A DNA stretch of 64,000 nt. Source: Firmicutes bacterium M10-2 (GTDB taxonomy: Bacteria > Bacillota_I > Bacilli_A > Erysipelotrichales > Erysipelotrichaceae). The DNA lies in NCBI GenBank assembly GCA_000403415.2, contig KE159692.1, forward strand, positions 148,692 through 212,691, given 5' to 3'. How positions within the stretch are numbered: the stretch's first letter is position 1; each line of letters opens with the position of its first letter. The notes under the pieces are model-generated. The model was not told where the DNA came from, did no database searches, and saw only the letters and a list, made by a program, of their open reading frames with translations. A program made the position numbers and the translations under genes. Below are positions 53,163 through 62,354 of this stretch, piece after piece.

Positions 53163-53808
53163 AAAAGATTATTTTATCGATCCTTCTTTTATGATCTATC
53201 AAGATCCTGCGCATTTTTGTTTTAATACGGATACGCGATTGCTGGCTCAATTTATGACAATTCGTAAAAATGAAACTGTAATCGATATCGGAACGAACAA
53301 TGGAGTGCTGATGGTGTATGCCGCAAAGGCATTTCCACTCAAAAAAATCATCGGAGTCGAGGTTCTCGAACCTTCAAGCCGCATCGCTCGATTGAATGCC
53401 GAAAAGTTTATCGATAAAGAATGGGAAGTGATCAACTTGCCGATTCAGGATGTAAGTATGGATCCTGTGGATGTGATTTTGAGCAATCCGCCTTTTTTTG
53501 AAGTTAGCGAAATGCATCCAAATACGAAATTGGATATGAGGGCCTATGGACGTTTTGAAATCAATTGCACATTAAATGATCTTGTATCTCATGCTTCCCG
53601 GCTGCTTCGTTCTAATGGGCGCTTTTATTTTGTACATCGGCCAGATCGTTTATCGGATATTATTCAATGTTTGAAAGAATACCGTTTTTCCATCAAAAAC
53701 TTGCAGATTGCCTATGACCACCGCAATAATGAAGCAAAGAGCGTACTCATCGAAGCGATAAAAGAAGGGAATACAAAAATGAAGGTGGGGCCATGTATAT
53801 GGATTTAA
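53137..53808 (+). CDS. tRNA1(Val) A37 N6-methyltransferase-like
   Basis: 223 residues. The SAM-binding VIDIGTNNGVLMVYAA and the catalytic VILSNPPFF place it with TrmN6/YabB amino-methyltransferases. It overlaps dinB by 26 bp. The target base is inferred from the family. Confidence 0.82.
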   Translation: MKMEKEKLRKDYFIDPSFMIYQDPAHFCFNTDTRLLAQFMTIRKNETVIDIGTNNGVLMVYAAKAFPLKKIIGVEVLEPSSRIARLNAEKFIDKEWEVINLPIQDVSMDPVDVILSNPPFFEVSEMHPNTKLDMRAYGRFEINCTLNDLVSHASRLLRSNGRFYFVHRPDRLSDIIQCLKEYRFSIKNLQIAYDHRNNEAKSVLIEAIKEGNTKMKVGPCIWI

Positions 53809-54701
53809 ACTGGGAAGAAGCTTTGAATCAATTCGAGATCGAAATTAAGGTGGTTGCACACAAATCGATGCGAACGGTCGAAAGCTATATGAATGATCTC
53901 ATGACCTATGCGCTGTATATGGATCAAAAAGGGAAACATTGCCCGGCTTTAGTTAATGTTGTGGATCTTGATCAGTTCATCAATGGATACCGAAAAGGGC
54001 ATGCATCTTCATCTTGTGCACGCATGCTTTCTTCGATTCGTTCTTTTCATCGCTTTCTTTGTCTGAAGGATGAATCTTTCAAGGATCCGACGCTGCATTT
54101 TAAACAATCCGGAACTACAAAGCATTTACCCGTATATATGAGCAAAGAGCAGATTGAACTGATCCTTGATTCTTTTGGCAAAGATGATTATGATGTGCTA
54201 GGGAAAACAGTCCTGGAAACGTTATACGCATGCGGACTTCGGGTTTCGGAATTGTGCGCCTTGAATATGAATGATATTCGTCTGGCTGAAAGAAGGCTCA
54301 CAGTACGTCATGGGAAAGGCGAAAAAGAGCGGATCGTGCCTGTGGCCAAGGAAACGATTGATCAGATTCAGCAATACTTTTTTGTACGAAAAAGGTATGC
54401 TTCCGAAAAAGAGCGGGCGCTGTTTGTCAACTTACGGGGCAATCGGCTCACTCGTCAATTTGTTCATACGCTGATTAAGAAAAAAGTCAATGAATTGGGC
54501 TTGGATCCTCAAATTTCAGCCCATAGTTTTCGTCATTCGTTCGCCAGTCATTTACTGGATGGCGGAGCAGATTTACGAATCGTTCAGGAACTTTTAGGAC
54601 ATAGCGATATCAAAACGACCCAAATTTATACGCATATTCAAAATAAACGTCTAAGCGATGCGTATGAGAAATTTTTTCCGGACTTAGACGAGGAGGAATA
54701 A
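53793..54701 (+). CDS. Tyrosine recombinase XerC/XerD-like
   Basis: 302 residues. An N-terminal SAM-like DNA-binding domain precedes the catalytic domain with Arg150 (ACGLRVSEL), Lys175, His244 and Arg247 (HSFRHSFASHLL), His270 (LGHSDI) and Tyr279 (QIYTHI). The full catalytic set is present. Its place among core genes suggests chromosome dimer resolution rather than phage integration. XerC versus XerD is not decided. Confidence 0.88.
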   Translation: MYMDLNWEEALNQFEIEIKVVAHKSMRTVESYMNDLMTYALYMDQKGKHCPALVNVVDLDQFINGYRKGHASSSCARMLSSIRSFHRFLCLKDESFKDPTLHFKQSGTTKHLPVYMSKEQIELILDSFGKDDYDVLGKTVLETLYACGLRVSELCALNMNDIRLAERRLTVRHGKGEKERIVPVAKETIDQIQQYFFVRKRYASEKERALFVNLRGNRLTRQFVHTLIKKKVNELGLDPQISAHSFRHSFASHLLDGGADLRIVQELLGHSDIKTTQIYTHIQNKRLSDAYEKFFPDLDEEE

Positions 54702-54703
54702 TT

Positions 54704-55534
54704 ATGTCATGTGAAGGATGTCCAAATCATGGAAACTGTTCAAAAGATACTTCGAACTGTTCAGTAAAGACAAATGCGAACTCGAAGATCAAACATGTAA
54801 TCGCGGTATTATCAGGGAAAGGCGGGGTCGGAAAATCGACCATCACGGTGCTTCTGGCTCGTGCTCTCCAAAAACAAGGATTATCGGTCGGAATCATGGA
54901 TGCAGATATCACAGGTCCTTCGATACCACGTCTGATGAATGCGCATGATCAATATGCTTATGCGACAAAAGAAAATGAGATCATTCCTGTCGATGTGGAT
55001 GGAATTAAGATCATGTCGCTCAACTATTTAGTAAAAAACGAGAGCGATCCGGTAATCTGGCGTGGCCCGATTTTAGGAAATGTTGTTAAGCAGTTTTATA
55101 CAGATGTCATATGGGGAGAGCTCGATGTACTGCTGATCGATATGCCTCCGGGAACCGGAGATGTCGCATTGACGATCTTGCAGTCTCTTCCTGTTCAGGG
55201 CGTTTTAATGGTTTCCACGCCACAGCCAATGGTTTCTATGATTGTAACTAAAGCGATCAAGATGTGCGAAGAAATGAAAGTTCCTGTCCTTGGAATTGTG
55301 GAAAATATGGCATATTTCGAATGCCCGAACTGCAATGAAAAAGTCGATTTTTACGATCAAAACGAATTAAACGAATTTATCAAGGAAAACAATACAAAGT
55401 TGTATGGAAGCCTGCCGATGAAAGATGTGATCCGAAATGTTCATCAATATGATTCTTATGATCTTAAGACACAAAACGATGTGTTGGAAACGATGAACGA
55501 AGTGGCAAAACAAGTATATGCTGACGTTCAATGA
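54704..55534 (+). CDS. mrp: Mrp/NBP35-type Fe-S carrier ATPase
   Basis: 276 residues. A Cys-rich start (SCEGCPNHGNCSKDTSNC) is followed by the deviant Walker A SGKGGVGKST, DADITGPSIPRL and the CxxC pair ECPNCNEKV that binds an Fe-S cluster. Mrp proteins deliver Fe-S clusters to target enzymes. AGGAGG precedes the ATG. It overlaps the next gene by 17 bp. Confidence 0.9.
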   Translation: MSCEGCPNHGNCSKDTSNCSVKTNANSKIKHVIAVLSGKGGVGKSTITVLLARALQKQGLSVGIMDADITGPSIPRLMNAHDQYAYATKENEIIPVDVDGIKIMSLNYLVKNESDPVIWRGPILGNVVKQFYTDVIWGELDVLLIDMPPGTGDVALTILQSLPVQGVLMVSTPQPMVSMIVTKAIKMCEEMKVPVLGIVENMAYFECPNCNEKVDFYDQNELNEFIKENNTKLYGSLPMKDVIRNVHQYDSYDLKTQNDVLETMNEVAKQVYADVQ

Positions 55535-56159
55535 GTATCCGATTCGAATTCTTGTTAAAACGAAAAACAAAAAACTTTATATTCGCTTCAAAGATGGAGA
55601 AATCGTAATAACTTCTCCATCTTTTCTTCATGACTGGCAAATTCTCGAATTGCTGAAAAGAAACGAAGATTGGCTCATGGAACAAATAGAAAAACGATCA
55701 AAATCAAAAGAAACGATCAAAGAGGAGATGGCCATTCAGTTGTTTGGCGAATCATTTGTTTTAAAGAAGGGAAGAGAAGTATCGATTCAAGGAAAGACCT
55801 TATTTTTTACGGAGAATGAGAAGCAATGGAAATCGTTTATTCGTCATTACGGTGTTCCGCGATTACGCAATAGGTTCGAACAATTGCGCGTACGCTTTGG
55901 TTATGGTCCGATTCAGCTTCGCTTCGGGTTTTACAGCTCCCAATGGGGAAGCTGTACACCTTCGAAAAAGGCCATTTCTTTAAATTTAAATTTGGTATTC
56001 GTTCCGCAAAAATGTTTGGATGCCATTATTATTCATGAACTTTCTCATTTGGAACATCCTGATCATTCGAAAAAATTTTATGATTTGGTTTATGAACGGA
56101 TGCCGGAGTATCCTTACTGGATCAAACAAATCAATCACGCTTTGATTCCTCATTATTGA
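55518..56159 (+). CDS. YgjP-like metal-dependent hydrolase (DUF45)
   Basis: 213 residues with SSQWGSCTPSKKAISLNLNLVFVP and the zinc motif HELSHLEHPDHSKKF, both standard for YgjP/SprT-like proteins. Protease activity is suspected in the family but poorly shown. A strong terminator overlaps its end. Confidence 0.85.
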   Translation: MLTFNEYPIRILVKTKNKKLYIRFKDGEIVITSPSFLHDWQILELLKRNEDWLMEQIEKRSKSKETIKEEMAIQLFGESFVLKKGREVSIQGKTLFFTENEKQWKSFIRHYGVPRLRNRFEQLRVRFGYGPIQLRFGFYSSQWGSCTPSKKAISLNLNLVFVPQKCLDAIIIHELSHLEHPDHSKKFYDLVYERMPEYPYWIKQINHALIPHY

Positions 56160-56171
56160 GGAATCTTTTTT
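56144..56171 (+). terminator. Terminator after the recN-to-ygjP run
   Basis: The stem GATTCCTCA / TGAGGAATC with a 4-nt loop is followed by T6. Confidence 0.88.
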
Positions 56172-56256
56172 GTAGAATTAACATTCTACAAATTGTCTAC
56201 TTAAAATAGATGTTTCTTAAAAATTACCAAATCACGAAACAAACAGAAAGCATAAA

Positions 56257-56279
56257 AAAGACCGCTTATTGCGGCCTTT
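56257..56279 (-). terminator. Terminator of the TetR gene
   Basis: AAAG-A-CCGC pairs with GCGG-C-CTTT around TTATT. T6 follows on the minus strand. It overlaps the last codons. Confidence 0.7.
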
Positions 56280-56820
56280 CAATGCTTGATCCAAGTTCAT
56301 ACTGCTTGATCCATTCAAGAAGCACTTGCGGTGTTTCCCTAAATCCGTCACCGATCCATTTTGTAACCAAAAAGTATATCGCTCCGGCTTTATAAATGAT
56401 CTCATAAAGTATGTTTGGATCGTCAATGTCTAGATCCCGATATTTTCGGAAAAGGTACTGCAGCAAATCGACAAAATACGTTTGACACGCTTTGGAAAGT
56501 TCCGGAGTTCGCTGGATCTTTGTCATTAGATCTTGTTGGCTGTAAACGAAATTCAATAAAGTTTCATACCAAATTTCGGTCGATCGTTTTCCGAACTGCG
56601 GATCTTTCTCGTAAAGATCGGCAATCTTTTCTTTAAAATATTGGATCACAATGTCTTCTTTCGAAGAATACGTTCGATAATAAGTCATGCGGGACACTCC
56701 CGCTTTGCTCGTGATTTCAGACACAGTAATTTCTTCATATCGTTTTTCCTGTAACAGGATCATCAGAGCATCAAAGATACAACTTCTAAGAAATTGGCTT
56801 GATTTCTTCTTTTTAACCAT
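56266..56820 (-). CDS. TetR-family regulator
   Basis: 184 residues. The N-terminal helix-turn-helix is SCIFDALMILLQEKRYEEITVSEITSKAGVSRMTYYRTYSSKEDIVIQYF. The C-terminal ligand domain is of the TetR_C type often seen in 'TetR/AcrR' proteins with a short first helix. It diverges from a MATE exporter, so it probably represses that gene and is released by a transported compound. Candidate operators lie in the 257-bp gap. Confidence 0.88.
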   Translation of the reverse strand: MVKKKKSSQFLRSCIFDALMILLQEKRYEEITVSEITSKAGVSRMTYYRTYSSKEDIVIQYFKEKIADLYEKDPQFGKRSTEIWYETLLNFVYSQQDLMTKIQRTPELSKACQTYFVDLLQYLFRKYRDLDIDDPNILYEIIYKAGAIYFLVTKWIGDGFRETPQVLLEWIKQYELGSSIERPQ

Positions 56821-57004
56821 TTTCGTGCCCCTTTCTGAGTCACTCTATTTTTGAATATTGATTTTCATACAACAAAAATGTGCTGTGCTGCTATCTCTTT
56901 TTATTATATCGAAAGAAAATTCGGAATAAACTCCATGTGTGCAAAAAATTACACATTTCAGTTTTTGTAACTCAGATTACTATGCTTTTTAAGAATAGAT
57001 AAAT

Positions 57005-57048
57005 ATGAAAAGCAAGTATTCGATTTTCAGTATTTGCTTTCATATAAT
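57005..57048. promoter_or_regulatory. Long inverted repeat overlapping the MATE promoter
   Basis: ATGAAAAGCAAGTA (57005-57018) pairs with TATTTGCTTTCAT (57031-57043) with one bulge and one G-T. The -10 TATAAT (57043-57048) touches its right end. A second repeat, ATGTGT / ACACAT, lies near 56935-56956. Either could be the TetR operator. Confidence 0.5.
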
Positions 57049-57077
57049 CTAAATGAAAAAAGGAAAGGAAAAAAATT

Positions 57078-58451
57078 ATGAACAATACACTAGCTGTAAA
57101 GAAAACGAACAAAACAGTCGGAAAAATGTTTTCAAATAAAGATCTTAGAAACTTGATTCTCCCTTTGGTTGTTGAGCAAATTTTTGTCATGCTTGTCGGA
57201 ATGATCGATACGATTATGGTTTCCTTTGCGGGAGAAGCAGCAATTAGCGGTGTGGCATTAGTTGATATGATCAATAACTTATTTATCACTGTACTTAGTG
57301 CCGTGGCGACCGGAGGAGCTGTGATCGTATCTCAATACTTAGGATCGAAAAATCAAGAAAAGGCCGATCTGAGCGCATCTCAACTTATCATGAGTTCTAC
57401 ACTGATTGGAATGGGTATTGCGTTATTCTGCCTGTTTTTCCGCTCGCCAATGCTGCGTTTATTTTACGGAAGTGTCGATCCAGAAGTCATGCAGGCATGT
57501 ATGACATATTTCTTATTCACCTTATGTTCATTTCCTTTTTTAGGATTATACAATGCAAGTACCGCAATCTACCGAAGCATGCAAAAAACCAGCATTACGA
57601 TGATCGTGTCTATAATTATGAATGTCATTAATATTATCGGAAATTATATCGGAGTTTTCGTGCTCGATCTTGGTGTAGCCGGCGTTGCGATCCCGACTCT
57701 TGTTTCACGTATGATCGGAGCAATTATCATTTTCAGACTTAGTCTGAGAAATGGGCAAATGGTGCACGTACAACTTAAAAACGTCTTTTCATGGCACTTT
57801 GATACAATCAGACGAATCTTTAAGATTGCGATCCCTAACGGAATCGAAAACGGTTTGTTTATGTTAGGAAAAGTCCTAGTCACAAGCATTGTCGCGTTGT
57901 TCGGAACAACTCAAATCGCAGCGAACGGGGTTTCGAATTCACTGAATACCATTGCGATTATCGTAGTGACTTCAATCAACCTTGCGATTGTTACAGTGGT
58001 AGGACAAAGCATCGGAGCTCAAGAAAACGAACAAGCGAAATACTATACAAAAAAACTGATAAAGATTTCCTACATTTCGACCGGACTTCTCAGCATTGTT
58101 GTATGGCTTGCGATGCCATTCTTGCTGAATCTCTACGATATGAGTTTGGAAACGTATAATTTAACATATCATTTGATCATGCTTCATAATATCTTCGCAT
58201 TTCTTCTTCATCCGACCTCGTTCAATCTGGCCAATGCGATTCGGGCCGCAGGAGACGTTCGATACACTATGTGGGTTGGGATCTTATCGATGATCGTATT
58301 TAGGCTCGGATGTGCTTATTTATTCGGAATCGTACTCAATTGGCAAATTTACGGAGTATGGCTTGCGATGGGGGCCGATTGGCTTGGACGTTCGATTGCT
58401 TTTGGGATACGTTATCGTTCGGGAAAATGGCTGCACTTCAGGGCAATTTAA
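57078..58451 (+). CDS. MATE-family efflux transporter
   Basis: 457 residues with twelve predicted membrane helices in two halves. It starts NLILPLVVEQIFVMLVGMIDTIMVS and has GGAVIVSQYLGSKNQEKA, typical of NorM/DinF-type antiporters. It likely exports a cationic or polyaromatic compound using Na+ or H+. AAAGGAAAGG precedes the ATG. Regulation by the divergent TetR is likely. Confidence 0.9.
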   Translation: MNNTLAVKKTNKTVGKMFSNKDLRNLILPLVVEQIFVMLVGMIDTIMVSFAGEAAISGVALVDMINNLFITVLSAVATGGAVIVSQYLGSKNQEKADLSASQLIMSSTLIGMGIALFCLFFRSPMLRLFYGSVDPEVMQACMTYFLFTLCSFPFLGLYNASTAIYRSMQKTSITMIVSIIMNVINIIGNYIGVFVLDLGVAGVAIPTLVSRMIGAIIIFRLSLRNGQMVHVQLKNVFSWHFDTIRRIFKIAIPNGIENGLFMLGKVLVTSIVALFGTTQIAANGVSNSLNTIAIIVVTSINLAIVTVVGQSIGAQENEQAKYYTKKLIKISYISTGLLSIVVWLAMPFLLNLYDMSLETYNLTYHLIMLHNIFAFLLHPTSFNLANAIRAAGDVRYTMWVGILSMIVFRLGCAYLFGIVLNWQIYGVWLAMGADWLGRSIAFGIRYRSGKWLHFRAI

Positions 58452-58454
58452 AAG

Positions 58455-58479
58455 GACGGAAAAACGCTCCGTCTTTTTT
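58455..58479 (+). terminator. Terminator after the MATE gene
   Basis: The stem GACGGA / TCCGTC with a 7-nt loop is followed by T6. Confidence 0.85.
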
Positions 58480-58560
58480 GTATGCAAGGATCCAAAATCT
58501 GAAAACCGAAACGATTTAATGTATAATTAAATAAAATTTAAAAGGGGGTAATGATTACTC

Positions 58561-60678
58561 ATGACCTATATGCAAAACAGGGAACTTTCCTGGCTGAAAT
58601 TCAATCAACGTGTTTTAGAAGAAGCGAGCGATCCCAATGTTCCATTATTTGAACGCTTAAAGTTTTTAGCAATCTTTTCTAGTAATTTCGATGAATTTTT
58701 TATGATCCGGGTTGGAACACTAACCGATCTGTATTATTCGAAACACAATGGGATCGACAAGCGAAGCGGAATGAGTGTCAGTGAACAATTGCACACCATA
58801 TTCGCCGAATCGAAAAAATTATACGTTTTGCGCGATAAAGTATATAAAGATCTTACAAAGACGATGACAGATTTAAGGATTGCGAATGTGCCATGGAAAG
58901 ATTTATCGAAAAAAGAAAAAAAATATTTTCAAAAATATTTCAAGGAGATGGTCTTGCCTATTCTGTCGCCTCAGATTATGGATTTTCATCATCCGTTTCC
59001 GCATTTGGTCAATCGGCAGTTGTATATATTCGTCGAACTTTATGAAAAAGATAAGAAAAAACATGGAATTGTTCCTGTTCCGCCATTTATGGATCCGTTT
59101 ATTCCGATCGCAAATTCCGAAAACAACTTTTTGCTGGCTGAACAATTGATTGCTCATAATCTCAATCAGATCTTTACCAATAGTGTGATCAAATCTTATT
59201 CTGTCATTCGAGTGACTCGAAATGCCGATATCGATATTGATGACGAAAGAGCCAAAGACGATGAAGATTATTTGGATTTTGTAAAAAATACGTTAAAGAA
59301 ACGCTCACGTCTTGCGGCATTGCGACTTGAAGTGTATCGTTCGATCAGTGATGATCTTTTGAATTATTTGTGTCAGGAACTTCATATCGAAAAGGAACAA
59401 GTTTTTATTTCCAAGACTCCGCTGGAAATTAAATTTTTATTCAAATTGATCGATAAAACGCCGAAAACCATGCAGGAAGTCTTATCGTATCATCCGTTTC
59501 AGTCACAACCATCCAAATATCTGAACCCAGATCAAAGCGTAATTGAGCAAGTGCTGGATCATGATGTTCTTTTGAATTATCCGTATCAAACGGTTGATTT
59601 ATTCTTAAAGCTTTTACAGGAAGCAAGCACAGATCCGAATGTGCTTTCAATCAAGATCACGATTTATCGTCTTGCTTCTCCTTCAAGAGTTCTCGATTAT
59701 TTGATCCGGGCAAGAGAAAACGGAAAAGAAGTGACTGTTTTGATGGAACTAAGGGCACGATTTGATGAGGATCATAACATTCAGGCATCTAAATGGCTTG
59801 AGGAAGCCGGATGCACAGTCATTTACGGATTCGAACATTTTAAGGTCCATTCGAAAATTTGTCTAATTACTTTGCGGTCGAAAAAAGGATTGCGTACGAT
59901 CACTCAAGTGGGGACAGGCAACTACAATGAAAAAACCGCACGACAATACACAGACTTTTGTTTTATGAGCGCAAATGAACAAATCGGCAACGATGCGATT
60001 CTCTTTTTTCAAAATATGGCTTTATCTAATTTGGAAGGACAGTACCAAGAGTTGCTTGTGGCGCCAAACCATTTGAAACAAGTCGTCATTGCTCAGCTTG
60101 ACGAGCAGATTGAACGAGCAAAACAAAATGAAAACGCTCAAGCATATTTCAAGATCAACTCACTTTCGGATATTGAGATTATCCGTAAACTGCATGAAGC
60201 AAGTTGTGCAGGCGTAAAGATCGTGATGGTCATCCGAGGAATCTGCTGTCTGCTTCCAGGCCTCGAAAATGAAACAGAAAACATTGAAGTGTATTCGATT
60301 GTCGGTCGTTTTTTGGAACATTCGCGCATTTATATGTTCGGTCCGAAAACAAATCGGAAAATTTATATCGCTTCGGCAGATCTTATGACAAGAAATCTCG
60401 ATCATCGCGTAGAAGTTGCTGTTCCGATCTACGACTCCTATTTAAAAGAAGATATCGAGCAGTACTTCAAAGATTTATTAAAAGACAATGTCAAACGTCG
60501 AAGATTGCGTAGTGATGGAAATTATGAAAAAATCCCAAATGATGGGGAAGATTGGTTTAATTCACAAGAGTATGAACTTGAAAAAGCAAAAGATCATTCT
60601 CTTATTTACAAGAAACAAGAAACACAATTTCAAAAATGGATTCATTACATACAAAAAAAGAAAGTAGGGAAGTCATGA
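58561..60678 (+). CDS. ppk1: Polyphosphate kinase 1
   Basis: 705 residues. The N-terminal domain starts NRELSWLKFNQRVLEEASDPNVPLFERLKFL. Two phospholipase D-like catalytic domains carry His430 (VHSKICLI, the phosphorylated His) and His587 (EHSRIYMF), close to the E. coli positions. It polymerises the gamma-phosphate of ATP into polyphosphate, reversibly. AAAGGGGG lies 11 bp before the ATG and a TATAAT at 58522. Its stop overlaps larE. Confidence 0.95.
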   Translation: MTYMQNRELSWLKFNQRVLEEASDPNVPLFERLKFLAIFSSNFDEFFMIRVGTLTDLYYSKHNGIDKRSGMSVSEQLHTIFAESKKLYVLRDKVYKDLTKTMTDLRIANVPWKDLSKKEKKYFQKYFKEMVLPILSPQIMDFHHPFPHLVNRQLYIFVELYEKDKKKHGIVPVPPFMDPFIPIANSENNFLLAEQLIAHNLNQIFTNSVIKSYSVIRVTRNADIDIDDERAKDDEDYLDFVKNTLKKRSRLAALRLEVYRSISDDLLNYLCQELHIEKEQVFISKTPLEIKFLFKLIDKTPKTMQEVLSYHPFQSQPSKYLNPDQSVIEQVLDHDVLLNYPYQTVDLFLKLLQEASTDPNVLSIKITIYRLASPSRVLDYLIRARENGKEVTVLMELRARFDEDHNIQASKWLEEAGCTVIYGFEHFKVHSKICLITLRSKKGLRTITQVGTGNYNEKTARQYTDFCFMSANEQIGNDAILFFQNMALSNLEGQYQELLVAPNHLKQVVIAQLDEQIERAKQNENAQAYFKINSLSDIEIIRKLHEASCAGVKIVMVIRGICCLLPGLENETENIEVYSIVGRFLEHSRIYMFGPKTNRKIYIASADLMTRNLDHRVEVAVPIYDSYLKEDIEQYFKDLLKDNVKRRRLRSDGNYEKIPNDGEDWFNSQEYELEKAKDHSLIYKKQETQFQKWIHYIQKKKVGKS

Positions 60679-61463
60679 ACAAATATGAAAATTTGATTTC
60701 TTCGATCAAAAATCTCGGTCGTGTTGCCATCGCTTACAGTGGTGGCTGCGATTCTGATTTTCTTCTGCATGTATGCGTAAACACTCTCGGAAAGGAAAAT
60801 GTTTTTCCGATCCTTGTCAAAGGAGAAATGATGAGCAAAGAAGACTTGGAGGAAGCGATTGAGGAACTAAACGCATTTGATCACGAAATCATTGAGATTG
60901 ATGTGTTTTCTATTCCGGAATTTGAATGGAACGATAAGAAGAGATGCTATTTCTGCAAAAAAAATATCATGAGCCAAATTAAAAATGTCGCCAGTCTGCA
61001 CGGTTTTGCGAATGTGTGCGATGGACAAAATGCAGATGATCAGCATATGTATCGTCCAGGTCAGGCCGCATGTCAGGAGCTGGGGATTCTTTCTCCGTTA
61101 GCGAAAGCAAATCTGAGCAAAGAAGAAATACGAGCTTATTCAAAAGAGCTCGGTCTTAAAACTCATGCCAAGCCGGCCAATGCATGCCTGGCTAGTCGGT
61201 TTGACTATGGAACGCATCTGACAAAAGAAAAACTAAAACGCGTCGAAAAAGCGGAAGATATTTTACATTCATTTTGTATTTTTCATGTTCGTTTACGTGA
61301 TATGGGAAATACAGCACGTATCGAGTGCGAACCAAAAGATTTTGAGAAAGTCATAGTGAATCGGGAGCAGATCGCAAAACAAATCAAACAGTTGGGATAT
61401 TTGTATGTTACACTCGATCTTTGCGGAATCGTATCAGGAGGATTTGATCAAAATGGAAAATAA
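60675..61463 (+). CDS. larE: LarE-type ATP-dependent sacrificial sulfur transferase
   Basis: 262 residues with the PP-loop YSGGCDSDFLL (family: SGGVDS), RCYFCKK and NACLASRFDYG, whose Cys171 sits where the sulfur-donating Cys of LarE lies. LarE adds sulfur to the nickel-pincer cofactor precursor. The ATG at 60675 overlaps the ppk1 stop. larB overlaps its end by 11 bp. Confidence 0.9.
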   Translation: MNKYENLISSIKNLGRVAIAYSGGCDSDFLLHVCVNTLGKENVFPILVKGEMMSKEDLEEAIEELNAFDHEIIEIDVFSIPEFEWNDKKRCYFCKKNIMSQIKNVASLHGFANVCDGQNADDQHMYRPGQAACQELGILSPLAKANLSKEEIRAYSKELGLKTHAKPANACLASRFDYGTHLTKEKLKRVEKAEDILHSFCIFHVRLRDMGNTARIECEPKDFEKVIVNREQIAKQIKQLGYLYVTLDLCGIVSGGFDQNGK

Positions 61464-62139
61464 ATTACAAAAGCAGTTTACGATTGATTACGAAAGAAAA
61501 AAGAGAACCGGAGCTCCTGAAATTATTTACGGAGCCGGAAAAACAAAAGAACAAATTGAAGCCATTATCTCGGATATGCTTGATCATGAGCAGGATGCAA
61601 TCTTTGTTTCACGACTAAACAAAGAAAAATACGAGTATTTGAGTAAATGCTTTTCTCAGTTTGAATATGACCAAGATGCACAGGTATTCGTATGGAAAAG
61701 CAATTGGCAGACAATCAATGAAGGCAAGATTTGTGTCGTTTGTGCCGGAACAAGCGATGTGCCCGTAGCAATGGAAGCAGTCTGGATTGCACGTTTTTTG
61801 GGGAATGAAGTTGATTTCGTTTGCGATGTCGGTGTTGCAGGAATCCATCGCCTCTTAAATAAAATGGATGCGATAAATCAGGCAAATGTGATTGTGGTCG
61901 TTGCCGGAATGGAAGGGGCTTTAGCTTCTGTGGTTGGCGGACTGACCGATAAGCCAATCATTGCTGTTCCGACCTCAATCGGATACGGAGCGAATTTTCA
62001 TGGATTATCTGCTTTGTTGTCAATGCTCAATTCCTGTGCAAGCGGAGTAAGTGTAGTAAATATCGATAACGGGTTTGGAGGCGGATATATGGCGCACTCA
62101 ATCAATTGTTTAGCCAATCGAAAAAGCGGTATCCGATAA
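61453..62139 (+). CDS. larB: LarB, nickel-pincer cofactor precursor carboxylase
   Basis: 228 residues with RTGAPEIIYGAGKTKEQI, the PurE-like core VCAGTSDVPVAMEA, DVGVAGIHRLL, and the C-terminal PTSIGYGANFHGLSALLSMLNSCASGVSVVNIDNGFGGGY. LarB carboxylates and hydrolyses nicotinic acid adenine dinucleotide. It starts behind AGGAGG. LarC, the nickel inserter, and LarA are not in the window. The end overlaps a GCGGTATCC / GGATACCGC hairpin. Confidence 0.9.
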   Translation: MENKLQKQFTIDYERKKRTGAPEIIYGAGKTKEQIEAIISDMLDHEQDAIFVSRLNKEKYEYLSKCFSQFEYDQDAQVFVWKSNWQTINEGKICVVCAGTSDVPVAMEAVWIARFLGNEVDFVCDVGVAGIHRLLNKMDAINQANVIVVVAGMEGALASVVGGLTDKPIIAVPTSIGYGANFHGLSALLSMLNSCASGVSVVNIDNGFGGGYMAHSINCLANRKSGIR

Positions 62140-62161
62140 AGGATACCGCACACATATGATC

Positions 62162-62236
62162 TGATGCAAAGGAACTCCCATTCTTGATTCGGAATAGGGG
62201 GTGTATTCCATCACAAAGGATGGGCCTTATGCATCA
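62162..62236. other. Nested palindrome of unknown role downstream of larB
   Basis: Three layers of pairing: TGATGCA / TGCATCA with AAGG / CCTT, then CCCAT / ATGGG, then GGAATA / TATTCC around a GGGGGTG loop. No coding frame or T-run is attached. It could be a structured RNA, a remnant of an inverted-repeat element, or a protein-binding site. Confidence 0.5.
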
Positions 62237-62268
62237 TATCCACGCAAAGGCAGATCTAAAAAACAGAA

Positions 62269-62296
62269 AAGAAGGATCACGACCGTATCCTTCTTT
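62269..62296 (+). terminator. Terminator-like hairpin before the IS
   Basis: AAGAAGGAT pairs with ATCCTTCTT around 9 nt, followed by TTAATT. Probably the terminator of ppk1-larE-larB. Confidence 0.6.
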
Positions 62297-62334
62297 AATT
62301 CCATTAAACTTTAGGTGAAACCGTGAATCTTAAA

Positions 62335-62352
62335 TGAACTATATTTAGTTCA
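62335..62352. repeat. Palindrome at the IS insertion site
   Basis: TGAACTA-TATT-TAGTTCA lies 2 bp before the left end of the IS. By analogy with the two MITE sites, a second copy should follow base 64000. Confidence 0.7.
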
Positions 62353-62354
62353 CT

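Noticed and set aside
53793..54701. Phage or island integrase
   Set aside because: It has the size and motifs of XerC/XerD, sits in a core gene run and has no attachment-site repeats or phage genes nearby.
62169..62230. Known riboswitch downstream of larB (NiCo, cobalamin, fluoride)
   Set aside because: None of the conserved cores I know is present; only nested palindromes are seen.
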